Counted from the stretch's first letter, positions 31,901 through 40,334 are shown. The stretch is 64,000 bases of DNA from Bradyrhizobium macuxiense (GCF_007993935.1 NZ_VITY01000003.1:620001-684000); one strand, 5' to 3'. Notes: generated by a model from the letters alone, not told the origin. A program made the numbers and translations.

Positions 31901-33206
31901 GGCTCAAAAGCTTGCGTTCCTTGCGGCGCGCGGCATCGCGATCGGGAATGCGTCGGACATCGTGCCAAAGGCGCTGTTCGACCGAGCCGCGCAACGGTCG
32001 GAAGTGCGTTTCTTTAGCGACATATTTCGTTACGCCTTACTTTACGAGCACGGCGGCCTCTGGATGGACGCCGACATCATCCTGCTCAAGCCATTCCCGT
32101 TTGTCGGCGATTACTTCTTCAACCTGCAGTGGCGCGGTGGACACCGCGGACACTTCATCTGCGGCAACGTGATCTATGCAAAGCCGTTCAGTCGTCACTT
32201 GCGAGCGCTGTACGAGCGTTCGGTCAACTGCCTGTACGGAACAGCCCCGATCATGTTCGGCGATATCGGGCCCAAACTGCTGTCCGACTACATCGCCTCC
32301 CCCGATGGTGAGGCACTGCGCGCCAGCGTCTTCAGTCCCGTGTTCTTCAACCCGATCGATTGGACGGAGGTCGATGTCTTTCAACGACCGGCGACGGAGC
32401 TGACAAGCTACCTCCATGACGACCGCGTATTCGGCTTGCATCTATGGACCGCACGCAATCAAAGTCGTGCAGAAAACCCCGGCTCCCTGATCGCATCCCT
32501 GACGAGCGCCGAAGATGGGCCGCTTGCTCTGGCGGATTTGGCAGACCGCTTCAATACCGACAAGAACCGACATACCGGTAACCGGCACGGCTACGCGCGG
32601 ATCTACCAGCGCCTGTTATCGAGCAGGCGCCTTTCGTTGCGCCGGATCATGGAGATCGGCCTTTGCCGAGGTCTCGCGGAGGGCAAGCAGACGGAAGTGC
32701 CGTCGGTCGCCCTGTGGCAAAGCTTCTTCCCGTTCGGTCAGGTCGTCGGCGTTGATCTGACCGACTTCTCGGCGCTCAACAATGAGCGGTTCAGGTCCGA
32801 AGTCTGCGATCAGTCCGATCGAGAACAGCTCCGTGCCCTCGCCACTCGGCTCAAACATGAAATCTTTGACGTCATCATCGATGATGGCAGCCACGCCTCG
32901 CTCGACGAACAGCAGACCTTGGTTGAACTGTTTCCTTTGTTGGCCGACGGCGGCTGGTATTTCATCGAGGATTTGGATTGGCAGCCGCCGGGCGAGCACC
33001 CGGCCAGGATTGCACTTACCAAGACACTGCTTCGCGAGATGAAGCAGCACGGCGAAGTCCGCTCGCTGGATCCCTTTGGCGTCGCCAACCTTGCTCACCA
33101 ATTTGCGGAGATTCTTTTTTTCGACAGTCACTATGAGTTGGCCAGGGCCAGGCTGATGGGCGGACTCGTTGCCATCCGCAAGCGGGGCGGATCCCGCTTG
33201 ATATGA
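28908..33206 (+). CDS. Multidomain glycosyltransferase-methyltransferase fusion
   Basis: A 1432-residue cytoplasmic enzyme with at least four catalytic domains. Residues about 1-185: GT2 glycosyltransferase (LCLNMIVKNEMANLQRCLNS, GDTGSTDG about 37-44, LLFDDADMEL about 91). About 187-310: TPR-like helices. About 370-640: a beta-propeller-like region with repeated Trp-rich blades. About 680-890: FkbM-type SAM methyltransferase (FVDIGANVGNHAV about 733-745, IKLDAEGMEFEIL). About 960-1180: GT32-like sugar transferase (DIFRYALLYEHGGLWMDADI, with the DxD near 1052). About 1185-1430: a second SAM methyltransferase (IMEIGLCRG about 1247, IIDDGSHAS about 1323). The start is GTG at 28908, needed to include the first beta strand. 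It heads an operon with two more glycosyltransferases and suggests synthesis of an O-methylated oligosaccharide. Confidence 0.85.
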   Translation: MSDAKRLCLNMIVKNEMANLQRCLNSVAKHISCWVIGDTGSTDGTQEFVKRFFAERQIPGELHSFPFHNFEQARNAALDHAYASSLDYDYLLFDDADMELVVEDADFRSKLTGPGYRLRQSTSGGLSYSNTRIVRRDAGARYHGVTHEYIDVPGGVEELSGVSYVDHASGSNRVDKFERDIRLLKTALEKEPKNARYWFYLAQSLRDAGRAAEAADAYARRADMGGWDEEAWMARLQQARCLRSLGDEDGFVSKALQAFNQRPQRAEPIYDLARFYRDRGQNHAAALFAEYGLTIGYPRSDILFVEDYVYRTGLLEEYSIAANYAADPERKSRGFAACNYLALNREIADAPRELAWSNLHFYAQPAHAVLPSFQSKRIDFSAPDGYVPLNPSVTRLGDQILVAQRAVNYVMTEDGLQYETSNEEPIKTRNFLLHLDDDLSVRSSGEILAPGDLPAPAFPAVQGFEDMRLFAWRGALWSSACIRELTPEGWCEQVLARLQEDESGRYRLVEWRKIEADGPKRDEKNWMPQVAGDDLNFLYLCDPTRLVDAEGKTLQEHDPPISAARFRGGSQLVPFDDGWLALIHEVQWRPAERRRFYFHRFVRFDRCNHMVAVSQPFYFNRKGVEFAAGLAWHPDQRRLVVSFSVADSEAWIATVEACDIRRALEPTNNIWDGRTRDRPPMPVDPVVESVVMGQPVRFVVTNPSDAVMKFHQRGQFYETEELELISSHYRGTGAFVDIGANVGNHAVYISKFTNAPRIIVFEPNDVAASILKANCSLNGCRNVDIKHLGIALGAKRGKLRKETPDPDNLGHTCLFADPLGEVNAIPGDSVLLDEPVEFIKLDAEGMEFEILEGLRETIKRWRPTIFIEIWDSASTAFNDWCDQHGYRTIGSYQRYSGIQNYLIAPIPIEKDGPVEAQSTDDFFWSFAPFLRQADSIEIRLGSTKDFDQRIAPLLGDASGPLPQINLFYEPMSDQHQTLIAATSSMRSAGHAVRVWTYSAQKLAFLAARGIAIGNASDIVPKALFDRAAQRSEVRFFSDIFRYALLYEHGGLWMDADIILLKPFPFVGDYFFNLQWRGGHRGHFICGNVIYAKPFSRHLRALYERSVNCLYGTAPIMFGDIGPKLLSDYIASPDGEALRASVFSPVFFNPIDWTEVDVFQRPATELTSYLHDDRVFGLHLWTARNQSRAENPGSLIASLTSAEDGPLALADLADRFNTDKNRHTGNRHGYARIYQRLLSSRRLSLRRIMEIGLCRGLAEGKQTEVPSVALWQSFFPFGQVVGVDLTDFSALNNERFRSEVCDQSDREQLRALATRLKHEIFDVIIDDGSHASLDEQQTLVELFPLLADGGWYFIEDLDWQPPGEHPARIALTKTLLREMKQHGEVRSLDPFGVANLAHQFAEILFFDSHYELARARLMGGLVAIRKRGGSRLI

Positions 33207-33269
33207 GCACCGTGAACCGTCAGCCGTCAGACGCTCTGCATAAGTCCGGCGATTTGCTCAGGAGTTAGC

Positions 33270-34355
33270 TTGAAGGTTGCCGTCTACACTATTGCGTTGA
33301 ACGAAGCCGCGCATGCCGAACGCTGGGCGAACTCGGCGGCCGACGCTGACTATCGAATTGTGGCTGATACCGGCAGCAGCGATGACACGGTCGAGCGGCT
33401 GGAGCGTGCAGGAGTGATCGTTCACCGGATTGCGATTCGGCCCTGGCGTTTCGACGTCGCTCGAAATGCAGCGATGGCGCTCATTCCATCCGACGTTGAA
33501 ATTTGCTGTTCGATGGATATGGATCGATACCTCGAACCGGGCTGGCGGCAGAAGCTCGAGGCCGCGTGGGCACCGGATACGACTGCCCTCTTCTGCCGCA
33601 CCGTCTACCGAACGCATCCCGACGATCCAACAATCCTGCGGGGTTGGCCAACGAAGAATTTTCATCATCGCTGGGGTTATCGATTCAAGCGTCCGGTTCA
33701 TGAAGCTCTCTCCTATTCCGGCAAGGAAATCACCAAAGAGTGCATCGATATCGTCATGTGCGAGGTGCAGGACCATTCAAAGGACACGCGACAACAGTAT
33801 CTTCCGCTGATGGAAGTGGCGCATCGAGAGGATCCTGGCGATGCGCAGATCTGCTTCTGGCTCGGTCGGGACTATATGTGGGCGAACAGAAGCGGCGAAG
33901 CGACCGCCCTGCTCTCGCGTTATCTGGAACTGCCCACCAGCACGTGGGGTGAGGAGCGCGCCGAGGCGATGCGCTATCTCGCGCGAACTGCACCGACCAG
34001 GAAGATGTACTGGCTGGATCGAGCGCGGCTGGAAGCCCCACACCGGCGCGAGATCTGGCTGGACCTCGCAGAGCAATTTCACGCCGAAGCCGATTGGACC
34101 AATCTCTTCTGGGCGTGCGCAAACGGCATAGGAAAGACGCATCGCACCGGCAGCTATCTCGATGACGAGCACAGCTGGGGTTTTCGGCTATACGACCTCG
34201 GCGCTATCGCCGCTTGGCACCTGAACATGATGGATCAGGCTGTCGCATGGGGGCGTGCCGCCCTCGATCTAGACCCCAGCAATCAGCGACTCATCAATAA
34301 TCTGGAGTTCTTCGTTAAGCGCCGAAGCGAGTTGAATTCGGGGAAGGCGACGTGA
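33270..34355 (+). CDS. GT2-family glycosyltransferase with TPR-like C-terminus
   Basis: A 361-residue protein starting with a GT2 domain: VYTIALNEAAHAERWANS, ADTGSSDDTVERL, and a metal-site candidate MDMDRYLEPGW. Helical TPR-like repeats follow (about 180-350, including WLGRDYMWANRSGEATALLS). The fold resembles the first domain of the upstream fusion enzyme, so they may be paralogues. The start is TTG at 33270, with AGGAG five bases upstream. It ends in a GTGA overlap with the next glycosyltransferase, so the pair is coupled. Donor and acceptor sugars cannot be assigned. Confidence 0.83.
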   Translation: MKVAVYTIALNEAAHAERWANSAADADYRIVADTGSSDDTVERLERAGVIVHRIAIRPWRFDVARNAAMALIPSDVEICCSMDMDRYLEPGWRQKLEAAWAPDTTALFCRTVYRTHPDDPTILRGWPTKNFHHRWGYRFKRPVHEALSYSGKEITKECIDIVMCEVQDHSKDTRQQYLPLMEVAHREDPGDAQICFWLGRDYMWANRSGEATALLSRYLELPTSTWGEERAEAMRYLARTAPTRKMYWLDRARLEAPHRREIWLDLAEQFHAEADWTNLFWACANGIGKTHRTGSYLDDEHSWGFRLYDLGAIAAWHLNMMDQAVAWGRAALDLDPSNQRLINNLEFFVKRRSELNSGKAT

Positions 34356-35776
34356 CTTCTGAATTTTCGCATGCCAAATTCTTCACGTCATTCGGTACGA
34401 TCGCATATGTCGACCCGGCAACGGGAGCGCTCCGGCACGGTCCAGGCGGACAGGTGCCCGATAATCTGGTCCTGTTACTGCCCCCGGATCCGGCGAGCCG
34501 CTACTGTCGCGTGCGCTACACGGCGGACGTTGCGAAGCCGTCCGAGGACTTCGGTTTTGGTCGGCTGGGGCTCAAGCCGCTACTGGACAAGAACAGCACG
34601 GCGGCGCCGCTGGAACTGATCCGTCTGGAGCGCGGGCTGTTCTGCCTGAAACTGGGCAATGCTTTTCTCTCGGCGTATCCCGGCGGTGACTTCGGCCTCG
34701 CGGAGACCTGCAGCAACTGGGAGTTGTATCTCACTTCCGAAGACCTGGGGCCCGACAGATTCCCCGCGGCAGACTACCGGTCTCAAAGTTACGCAAGCAG
34801 GGACATTCAGCAATACATCGTTCATCCGGCGGTCCGGGTTCAGACGGGTGTGAAGCCGCGGAAAGCGAGGCTATTGGCCTTCGGCTATCCGGCTTGGTCT
34901 CATGGACGGGTCTATTATGACCTGAGCAAGCATTTGTACGAGAATGGCTACATCTTAGATATCCTGAACTGGCGGCAGAACCACGCACAACACTTTGACG
35001 CGCTTCAATCGTACTATGATTGCTTCATTACCGCGCTGGACGGTGTCAGCGTGTTGGTTGATACCTACAAGGTACCGTACGAACGGATCATCGCGGTGTC
35101 CCACCACGAGTTCGACATCCGGATGCTCATCGAAAAGAAGGGCATCGAAGTCTTCGAAAAATTCTCCAACTATGCCGTTGTGAGCGACTATGTCTACTGC
35201 GCCTCCCTCATGGCCGGCGTATCCAGGGTCCCCATGGTCGCCTCTCTTGGAGTCGACTACGAAACCTTCTACTCCCCGATTGCTGAGCGTTTGGACGCGG
35301 TCGGCTACGCTTCCTCCATGGCGACAACGACATATGGAGTCGAATGGAAGCGAGGTGTGCTCGCTCAATCGGCGGCGACGGCCGCCGGGCTACCATTCAA
35401 GGTAGCCGGTTCGACGGCCAAACAAACGTCATTTCACGACATGCCGGAGTTTTACCGATCGGTCGGCGCCATCGTTACGAGCTCTATCAGCGAGTCTGGC
35501 CCCTTGCCCGTCTTGGAGGGCGCTGCCGCGGGACGGCTTGTCATTGGAACGCCCGTCGGCCATTTCCCGCAGAAGGCCAATCAGGGCGGTGGTATCATCG
35601 CTCCCATTCAAGCCGACAAGTTTGTGTCCTTCACCACGGCGACTCTGACCTTCTACAAGGAGAACCCTTCAGCCTATGTCGAGAAGTGCCAATCGATCCA
35701 AGAGGCCGCAAGAAACTTCGATTGGAAGTTCTCAATACAAGATTGGGTTGATTTGATTGAGCGTCGAAGACTCTGA
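34352..35776 (+). CDS. GT4-like glycosyltransferase with N-terminal beta domain
   Basis: A 474-residue protein. The first 150 residues are beta-rich and not clearly classified. The rest looks like a GT-B glycosyltransferase, with GYPAWSHGRVYYDLSKHLYE early and the nucleotide-sugar site SSISESGPLPVLEGAAAGRL in the C-terminal half, where the ESG and the late Glu match GT4 enzymes. The start is GTG at 34352, overlapping the upstream stop by 4 bp. As the third gene of the operon it probably adds another sugar to the same glycan (inference). No membrane segment is seen. Confidence 0.75.
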   Translation: MTSEFSHAKFFTSFGTIAYVDPATGALRHGPGGQVPDNLVLLLPPDPASRYCRVRYTADVAKPSEDFGFGRLGLKPLLDKNSTAAPLELIRLERGLFCLKLGNAFLSAYPGGDFGLAETCSNWELYLTSEDLGPDRFPAADYRSQSYASRDIQQYIVHPAVRVQTGVKPRKARLLAFGYPAWSHGRVYYDLSKHLYENGYILDILNWRQNHAQHFDALQSYYDCFITALDGVSVLVDTYKVPYERIIAVSHHEFDIRMLIEKKGIEVFEKFSNYAVVSDYVYCASLMAGVSRVPMVASLGVDYETFYSPIAERLDAVGYASSMATTTYGVEWKRGVLAQSAATAAGLPFKVAGSTAKQTSFHDMPEFYRSVGAIVTSSISESGPLPVLEGAAAGRLVIGTPVGHFPQKANQGGGIIAPIQADKFVSFTTATLTFYKENPSAYVEKCQSIQEAARNFDWKFSIQDWVDLIERRRL

Positions 35777-36007
35777 ACACCGGCCACTCCTGCCCGATGA
35801 TCGCAATTGGATGCTTGATCGCGCCGTAGAATTTATGAGATCGGCCCGGAAAATCTCAACAACTCGGCGTAGTTGACGGGACACCCCTTCCGCCACGCAT
35901 ACCGCCTCCGCAAAACGGCTCGTTGCAACTCCCTTCCCGAACCAACAATTAACGACTCGGCTCGAATATCAGGGGCATTGCCGTTCGGCGCTCACCGAGA
36001 GGTTGAA

Positions 36008-36295
36008 ATGAATTGGGTCAAGGCGTTGCTGCTGCTGTCCGTACTGCTTCTTGGATGTGCCGACCTCGCCACCACCAACAGGATCTTGGAGCTCGGGTTC
36101 GGCGAGGCGAACCCGTTCATGCAGATGGCCCAGGCCTGGTTCGGCGTCTGGTGGCTGATCCCCAAACTGGGCTTGACCTATCTCGTCATCGCGCTGCTTT
36201 GGCGCAGCGAAAACCTTTCCAGGATCGCTCTTGTCGTGGCGTTCTGCTCAACGCCCGTGATCAACAACCTCGTCATCCTCGCCGGCGCAAGCTGA
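36008..36295 (+). CDS. Small integral membrane protein (DUF5658-like)
   Basis: A 95-residue hydrophobic protein with about three membrane helices. The ADLATTNRILELGFGEANP segment after the first helix matches the D-x-TT...G-x-x-E-x-NP pattern of DUF5658-type proteins. The ATG at 36008 follows a GAGAGG element; a longer frame from 35873 is unsupported. Function unknown. It stands alone between two intergenic gaps. Confidence 0.7.
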   Translation: MNWVKALLLLSVLLLGCADLATTNRILELGFGEANPFMQMAQAWFGVWWLIPKLGLTYLVIALLWRSENLSRIALVVAFCSTPVINNLVILAGAS

Positions 36296-36296
36296 A

Positions 36297-36319
36297 CCAG
36301 CACACGCCGTTTGTGCTGG
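36297..36319. other. Hairpin after the DUF5658-like gene
   Basis: CCAGCACA (36297-36304) and TGTGCTGG (36312-36319) form a perfect 8-bp stem with a 7-nt loop, starting one base after the stop codon. No T-tract follows, so it is only a possible terminator. Confidence 0.45.
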
Positions 36320-36422
36320 CGATGCGATCATCCTGCTCGTTGTCGTGAGCAGGCATGATCCAATCGATATCCCAGATCTCGGCCGCCTGATCACACTCCC
36401 GTTCACTTGCCAGGCCCCACCG

Positions 36423-37343
36423 TCAGGTCTGCGCGATGAACTCCGCGATCAAGCCGGCGACTTCCTGCGGCGCATCCTCGAAGCAGTAATGCCCGACGCC
36501 GGCAAGGCGCCTGACCGGCGCCGCCGGGAAGATCGCGGAAAACAGCGGCAGGAAATGGTCCGCATGCAGTGTGCGGTCCGCTTCGCCCCAGATCGCCAGC
36601 GCCGGCTTGCCGCGGATCGCGCGATCGGCGGCGGCAGTCGGCGCCTCGAATTGGTGCGCACCGGTCGCAAAGCCTCTGGCCCATCCGATCGCACCGAGGC
36701 AATCGGCCGGGCGCGCGAAAGGTGAGCCGTAGGCGGCGAGCCAGGCGTCAGTGATGACCGCGTTGTTCTCGAAGCCGTTGAGCTTGAGCGTGCTCAGGAT
36801 ATTGAAGCCGAGTTGGCCGAGAACCGGCTCGAGCTCACCGTTCGCCGCAGCCGATGCGATCCACTGAAACCAGGGCGAGACCTGCGCATTCGCGGTGACG
36901 CGCGCGAGCAGATCGCTCTGCCCGAACGGCGTCGGCCCGTTGGCCGAGATGACGCGGCGGATCCGATCCGGATGGCGTGCCGCGAGCCCCATGCCGACGG
37001 GACCGCCGAAATCGTGCATCACGAGGGTGACGTCGGTGAGGTCGAGCGCGACGACCAGAGCTTCGAGATTGTCGACATGGTCCTGCAGCCAATAGCTGCG
37101 CTCCGCCGGCGTCGCGCTCTTGCCAAAGCCCATGTGATCCGGAACGACCACGCGCCGCGTGGCGCACAGGACTGGCACCAGGTGCCGGAACAGATAGCCC
37201 CAGGTCGGTTCGCCATGGAGGCAAAGCACCACCTCGCCGTGCCGCGGGCCTTCGTCGACATAATGCATTCGGAAGCCTGATGCCGCGCTGAAGTGCGGCG
37301 TGAAGGGAAAGGTGCCGTCGAACGTTGCATCGGGTTGAACCAT
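36423..37343 (-). CDS. Haloalkane-dehalogenase-like alpha/beta hydrolase
   Basis: A 306-residue alpha/beta hydrolase. The HGEPTWGYLFRHLVP segment is the haloalkane dehalogenase oxyanion motif, the nucleophile elbow reads MHDFGGPVGMG with Asp, and a late GVGHYCFEDAP supplies the His. Real dehalogenases have a halide-stabilising Trp after the nucleophile (DWGG); here it is Phe, so dehalogenation is uncertain. It is divergently arranged with an HxlR regulator, and two matching 17-bp elements lie between, so the regulator probably controls it. Confidence 0.85.
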   Translation of the reverse strand: MVQPDATFDGTFPFTPHFSAASGFRMHYVDEGPRHGEVVLCLHGEPTWGYLFRHLVPVLCATRRVVVPDHMGFGKSATPAERSYWLQDHVDNLEALVVALDLTDVTLVMHDFGGPVGMGLAARHPDRIRRVISANGPTPFGQSDLLARVTANAQVSPWFQWIASAAANGELEPVLGQLGFNILSTLKLNGFENNAVITDAWLAAYGSPFARPADCLGAIGWARGFATGAHQFEAPTAAADRAIRGKPALAIWGEADRTLHADHFLPLFSAIFPAAPVRRLAGVGHYCFEDAPQEVAGLIAEFIAQT

Positions 37344-37357
37344 GGCTGGTCTCGGAT

Positions 37358-37407
37358 GGTTTTAATTTGAAACCATCGTGTAACCCTTGAGGTTTTACTT
37401 TGCAACC
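37358..37407. promoter_or_regulatory. Paired 17-bp operator between the hydrolase and HxlR genes
   Basis: GGTTTTAATTTGAAACC (37358-37374) and GGTTTTACTTTGCAACC (37391-37407) match at 15 of 17 positions. The first is an inverted repeat (GATGGTTT/AAACCATC with a 7-nt spacer). Start-to-start spacing is 33 bp, about three helical turns, so both could face one side of the DNA. The position fits autoregulation and control of the divergent hydrolase. Confidence 0.7.
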
Positions 37408-37476
37408 GATATATCGAACCCTCGATCGGGCGGTCCATCGGGCCGCGCCGCGATGATGAGCGTCAGGCGGACCACG

Positions 37477-37938
37477 ATGGCCAAGCGGGTGAGCCACAGG
37501 GACTCGATGTGCGGTGTAGCCCGGCCGCTCGATGCAATCGGCGACTGGTGGTCGCTGTTGATCGTCCGCGACGCGTTCGACGGGCTGCGCCGGTTCGGCG
37601 AATTTCAGAAGAGCCTCGGGCTTGCCAAGAACATCCTCTCCGCCCGGCTGCGCAATCTCCTCGCGCACGGCATCATGGAGACGGTGCCCGCGGCGGACGG
37701 CAGCCCCTATCAGGAATATGTGCTGACCGAAAAGGGACGCGGGCTGTTTCCGCTCCTCGTCGCGCTCCGGCAGTGGGGTGAGGATTTCTTCTTCGAGCCC
37801 GACGAGGCGCATGTGCTCCTGGTCGATCGAAAGAACGGATTGCCGGTGCGGCGGCTCGAACTGCGTGCGCAGGACGGACGCGTCGTCGGTGCAGAAGACA
37901 CGATGGTGCGGCTGCCCGCCGGGAAAGGGATCGCGTGA
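37477..37938 (+). CDS. HxlR-family transcriptional regulator
   Basis: A 153-residue winged-helix regulator. The CGVARPLDAIGDWWSLLIVR opening carries the HxlR N-terminal Cys and the first helix. RRFGEFQKSLGLAKNILSAR is the recognition helix region, and YVLTEKGRGLFPLLVALRQW is the wing and dimer helix. The single N-terminal Cys could be a redox or electrophile sensor, as in some family members. The ATG at 37477 has AGGCGGA upstream; ATGs at 37453 and 37456 have poorer sites. It is divergent from the dehalogenase-like gene with a paired operator between. Confidence 0.86.
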   Translation: MAKRVSHRDSMCGVARPLDAIGDWWSLLIVRDAFDGLRRFGEFQKSLGLAKNILSARLRNLLAHGIMETVPAADGSPYQEYVLTEKGRGLFPLLVALRQWGEDFFFEPDEAHVLLVDRKNGLPVRRLELRAQDGRVVGAEDTMVRLPAGKGIA

Positions 37939-38025
37939 GGCGCGCGTGCGCCGCGTGGGCATCGTCATCGGCAACTGGATCTTAACCCTCCTTGCCGCAG
38001 CATCGGCTGCGTGGAGGTTCGACCA

Positions 38026-38193
38026 ATGCAGACATTCCGGATTTCGCTGAGCGATGGGACGCGGCAATTCCACACGGCGATTCAGGCGCCGGATCCCGCC
38101 TCCGCGCGTATCAAGGCCGCCTACTTCTTCGATATTTCGAAGTGGCGGATCCTGAGCGTGTCGCTGACAGGGGCCAGTGTCGCGGCGGCGTAG
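38026..38193 (+). CDS. Small hypothetical protein (55 aa)
   Basis: A 55-residue protein starting MQTFRISLSDGTRQFHTAIQ. An excellent GGAGG site lies 8 bp before the ATG. It looks like a compact beta-alpha-beta unit (strand, helix around ASARIKAAYFFD, strand WRILSVSL). No signal peptide. Function unknown. Confidence 0.6.
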   Translation: MQTFRISLSDGTRQFHTAIQAPDPASARIKAAYFFDISKWRILSVSLTGASVAAA

Positions 38194-38205
38194 TCGCTGC
38201 GCGCC

Positions 38206-38484
38206 TTACGCCATCCGGTCGAGCTCGGTGGCCGCAAGTCGTGCGATCGCAAGGTCGATCTCGGCGAGCGGATCGTCATCGCCGAGGAACCATGCAGCCG
38301 ACAAGCCTGTCCAGGCGATAATCCATGACAGCAAGCGCCGGCGATCCAGCTTCGCTGCTTCCACGACGATGTCGAGACGCAGCGCGAAGCGGCCGGGTTC
38401 GGTTGCGACCGGCCGTGCCGGATCGGCAAGATCGGGGTTGTTGAAGATGTTGGCGAAGTCGAAGCCACGCTGGTTCCCTGCGGC
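38206..38484 (-). pseudogene. C-terminal remnant of a streptomycin 6-phosphotransferase (APH(6)) gene
   Basis: About 93 residues resemble the end of the aminoglycoside/hydroxyurea resistance kinase family: RGFDFANIFNNPDLADP, then FALRLDIVVEAAKLDRRRLL and WIIAWTGLSAAWFLGDDDP, ending in a normal TAA stop. The N-lobe, nucleotide site and catalytic HGD-type motif are absent. The frame continues only about 23 codons upstream with unrelated sequence and no ribosome site. I read it as a truncated, non-functional gene. Confidence 0.65.
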
Positions 38485-38600
38485 GCAACGTGGCAGGACC
38501 GCTCCAACCGGTTCCGCGCTGTCCTGCCCATGTTGGCTGATGACAGCCCCCACCCATCTCGCGCTACAATGCCGCAGCCGGTGCGACGGAGGGTGTGGCG

Positions 38601-38858
38601 ATGCCGCGAAAGGGAATAACCGGACACGACGAGTGGGTGGTCACCGAGGCCCTGGCCACGGCGCTGGTTGCGCTTGAACAGTTGCCGTCGAAGCACCAGC
38701 CCCGCGCGCATATGGAGGATGTCCGGAAGATTCTGACCGCGAGATGCGAGGCCGGCGCTGTCACGCTGCATCTTGCGCAGGCCAAGTGCCGATTGTTTCC
38801 GGATACCAATCCGCTGACGATCTATGAGGAATACGGCCTCAAGGATGGGCTGGGGTAA
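38601..38858 (+). CDS. Hypothetical protein (85 aa)
   Basis: An 85-residue, mainly helical protein starting MPRKGITGHDEWVVTEALAT. A GGAGGG site lies 8 bp before the ATG at 38601, better than the GTG two codons earlier. It shares no obvious domain with known families. The 5' neighbour on the other strand is the kinase remnant. Function unknown. Confidence 0.6.
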   Translation: MPRKGITGHDEWVVTEALATALVALEQLPSKHQPRAHMEDVRKILTARCEAGAVTLHLAQAKCRLFPDTNPLTIYEEYGLKDGLG

Positions 38859-38909
38859 CGGCCGCTGCCGCGTTGCCGGCCTGAACCAACCCCACTGAAG
38901 AGCGAACGG

Positions 38910-40253
38910 CTACTCGTGGCTGATGCGCCAGATCGTGCCGTTGCCGTCTTCGGAGACCAGCAATGTACCATCGCGCGCCACGGTGACGCCAACCGGTCGG
39001 CCCCAGACTTCATTGTCGCCGATGACAAAGCCGGTAACGAAATCCTCGTACTCGCCGGTCGGCACGCCGTCCTTCAACCTGATCCGAATGACCTTGTAGC
39101 CGGTGCGCTTCGACCGATTCCACGAGCCGTGTTCGGCGGCAAAGGCATCGCCGCGATATTCGGGCGGAAAACTGCTGCCTGTGTAGAAGGTCAGGCCGAG
39201 TGAGGCCGAATGCGCCTGCAACAGCACGTCGGGGACTGTCACCTTGTCCTTCAGGTCGGGCCGCGCACCGGCATGCGCGGGGTCCTCGTTGGCGCCGATA
39301 TAGTACCAGGGCCAGCCGTAGAACGCGCCCTCGCGGATCCGCGTCACATAATCGGGCACCAGGTTGTCGCCGCGGCCGTCGCGCTCGTTGGTCGAACACC
39401 ATGGCGTGCCGCTTCCGGGCTGAATCGCGAGGCCGACGCAGTTACGAATACCTGTGGCGAACAGTTTCTGGTTCTTGCCGTCGGGATCGAAGGCGAGCAC
39501 GGCGGCGCGATCGGTCTCGGCACCCCACGCCGCGCCAAGCGCGTGGTCGCGGCTCCAGGCTTCAATGCCGTCCGGAGGCCGGCCAAGCCCCTCGCCCGCG
39601 TTGCCAGCAGAGCCGACAGACACCAGCATCCGCTTGTCGTCTGGCGTGAACACGATATCACGCGTGGAATGGCCGTAGCCATGCGGCAGGCGAGCGACGA
39701 TCGTCTCGGGCGCTCCAGACGCCTTGAGGTCGCCGTTGCGGTAGGCAAAGCGCACCACGCTGTCGGTGTTGGCGACATAGAGCCATTGCGGATTTTCGCC
39801 GCTCGGGAAGAATGCGATGCCGAACGGCCGGTTCAGTCCAGTCGCGTAGACCTCATTGGTCGCAGGCTTGCCGGCGCCGTTGTCGCTGCGCAGGACGCGG
39901 ATGCGGCCGGGGCCGGTTTCAGCCACGAAGATGTCGCCATTGGGCGCCGTGCGAATGATCCGCGGTCCGCTCAGCCCACTGGCAAACAGCTCGATCTTGA
40001 ACCCCGCCGGCACATGCGGCACCGCAGACGCAGGTCGCTGCACGACGCGCGATGAATTGCTGCTGGAGGCCGTTGCCCCGGGCTTGGGCAAGTCTTGCGG
40101 TCTGATCAGGCGCACCGTGCCCGGTCTGTCGCGCTGCCAGTCGCCAAAGGCCTCCGCCCCCTTCAGCACGGGCTCGGCGCCTGCCCGCGTGATGCCGGTC
40201 GCTGCGAGGAAAACGACGGACAGACTCACGCCGGCAAGTTTTGTTTTATGCAT
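38910..40253 (-). CDS. PQQ-dependent sugar dehydrogenase-like protein (sorbosone dehydrogenase family)
   Basis: A 447-residue exported beta-propeller. The signal peptide covers about residues 1-26 (SLSVVFLAATGITRAGA). The propeller includes the family hallmarks FKIELFASGLSGPRIIRTAP, HGYGHSTRDIVFTPDDKRML, GWPWYYIGANEDP and SWNRSKRTGYKVIRI. Members oxidise aldoses or sorbosone with PQQ in the periplasm, passing electrons to the respiratory chain. Start ATG at 40253 with a GAGGAG site. It stands alone; no cytochrome c partner is adjacent. Cofactor binding is assumed from the family. Confidence 0.85.
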   Translation of the reverse strand: MHKTKLAGVSLSVVFLAATGITRAGAEPVLKGAEAFGDWQRDRPGTVRLIRPQDLPKPGATASSSNSSRVVQRPASAVPHVPAGFKIELFASGLSGPRIIRTAPNGDIFVAETGPGRIRVLRSDNGAGKPATNEVYATGLNRPFGIAFFPSGENPQWLYVANTDSVVRFAYRNGDLKASGAPETIVARLPHGYGHSTRDIVFTPDDKRMLVSVGSAGNAGEGLGRPPDGIEAWSRDHALGAAWGAETDRAAVLAFDPDGKNQKLFATGIRNCVGLAIQPGSGTPWCSTNERDGRGDNLVPDYVTRIREGAFYGWPWYYIGANEDPAHAGARPDLKDKVTVPDVLLQAHSASLGLTFYTGSSFPPEYRGDAFAAEHGSWNRSKRTGYKVIRIRLKDGVPTGEYEDFVTGFVIGDNEVWGRPVGVTVARDGTLLVSEDGNGTIWRISHE

Positions 40254-40334
40254 ATGCTCCTCGCGTGAAATCCGATCAGCCGCGCAATTCATACCGCGGT
40301 CCGGCCGCTATCCGCATTCACAATATCGTCTGCT

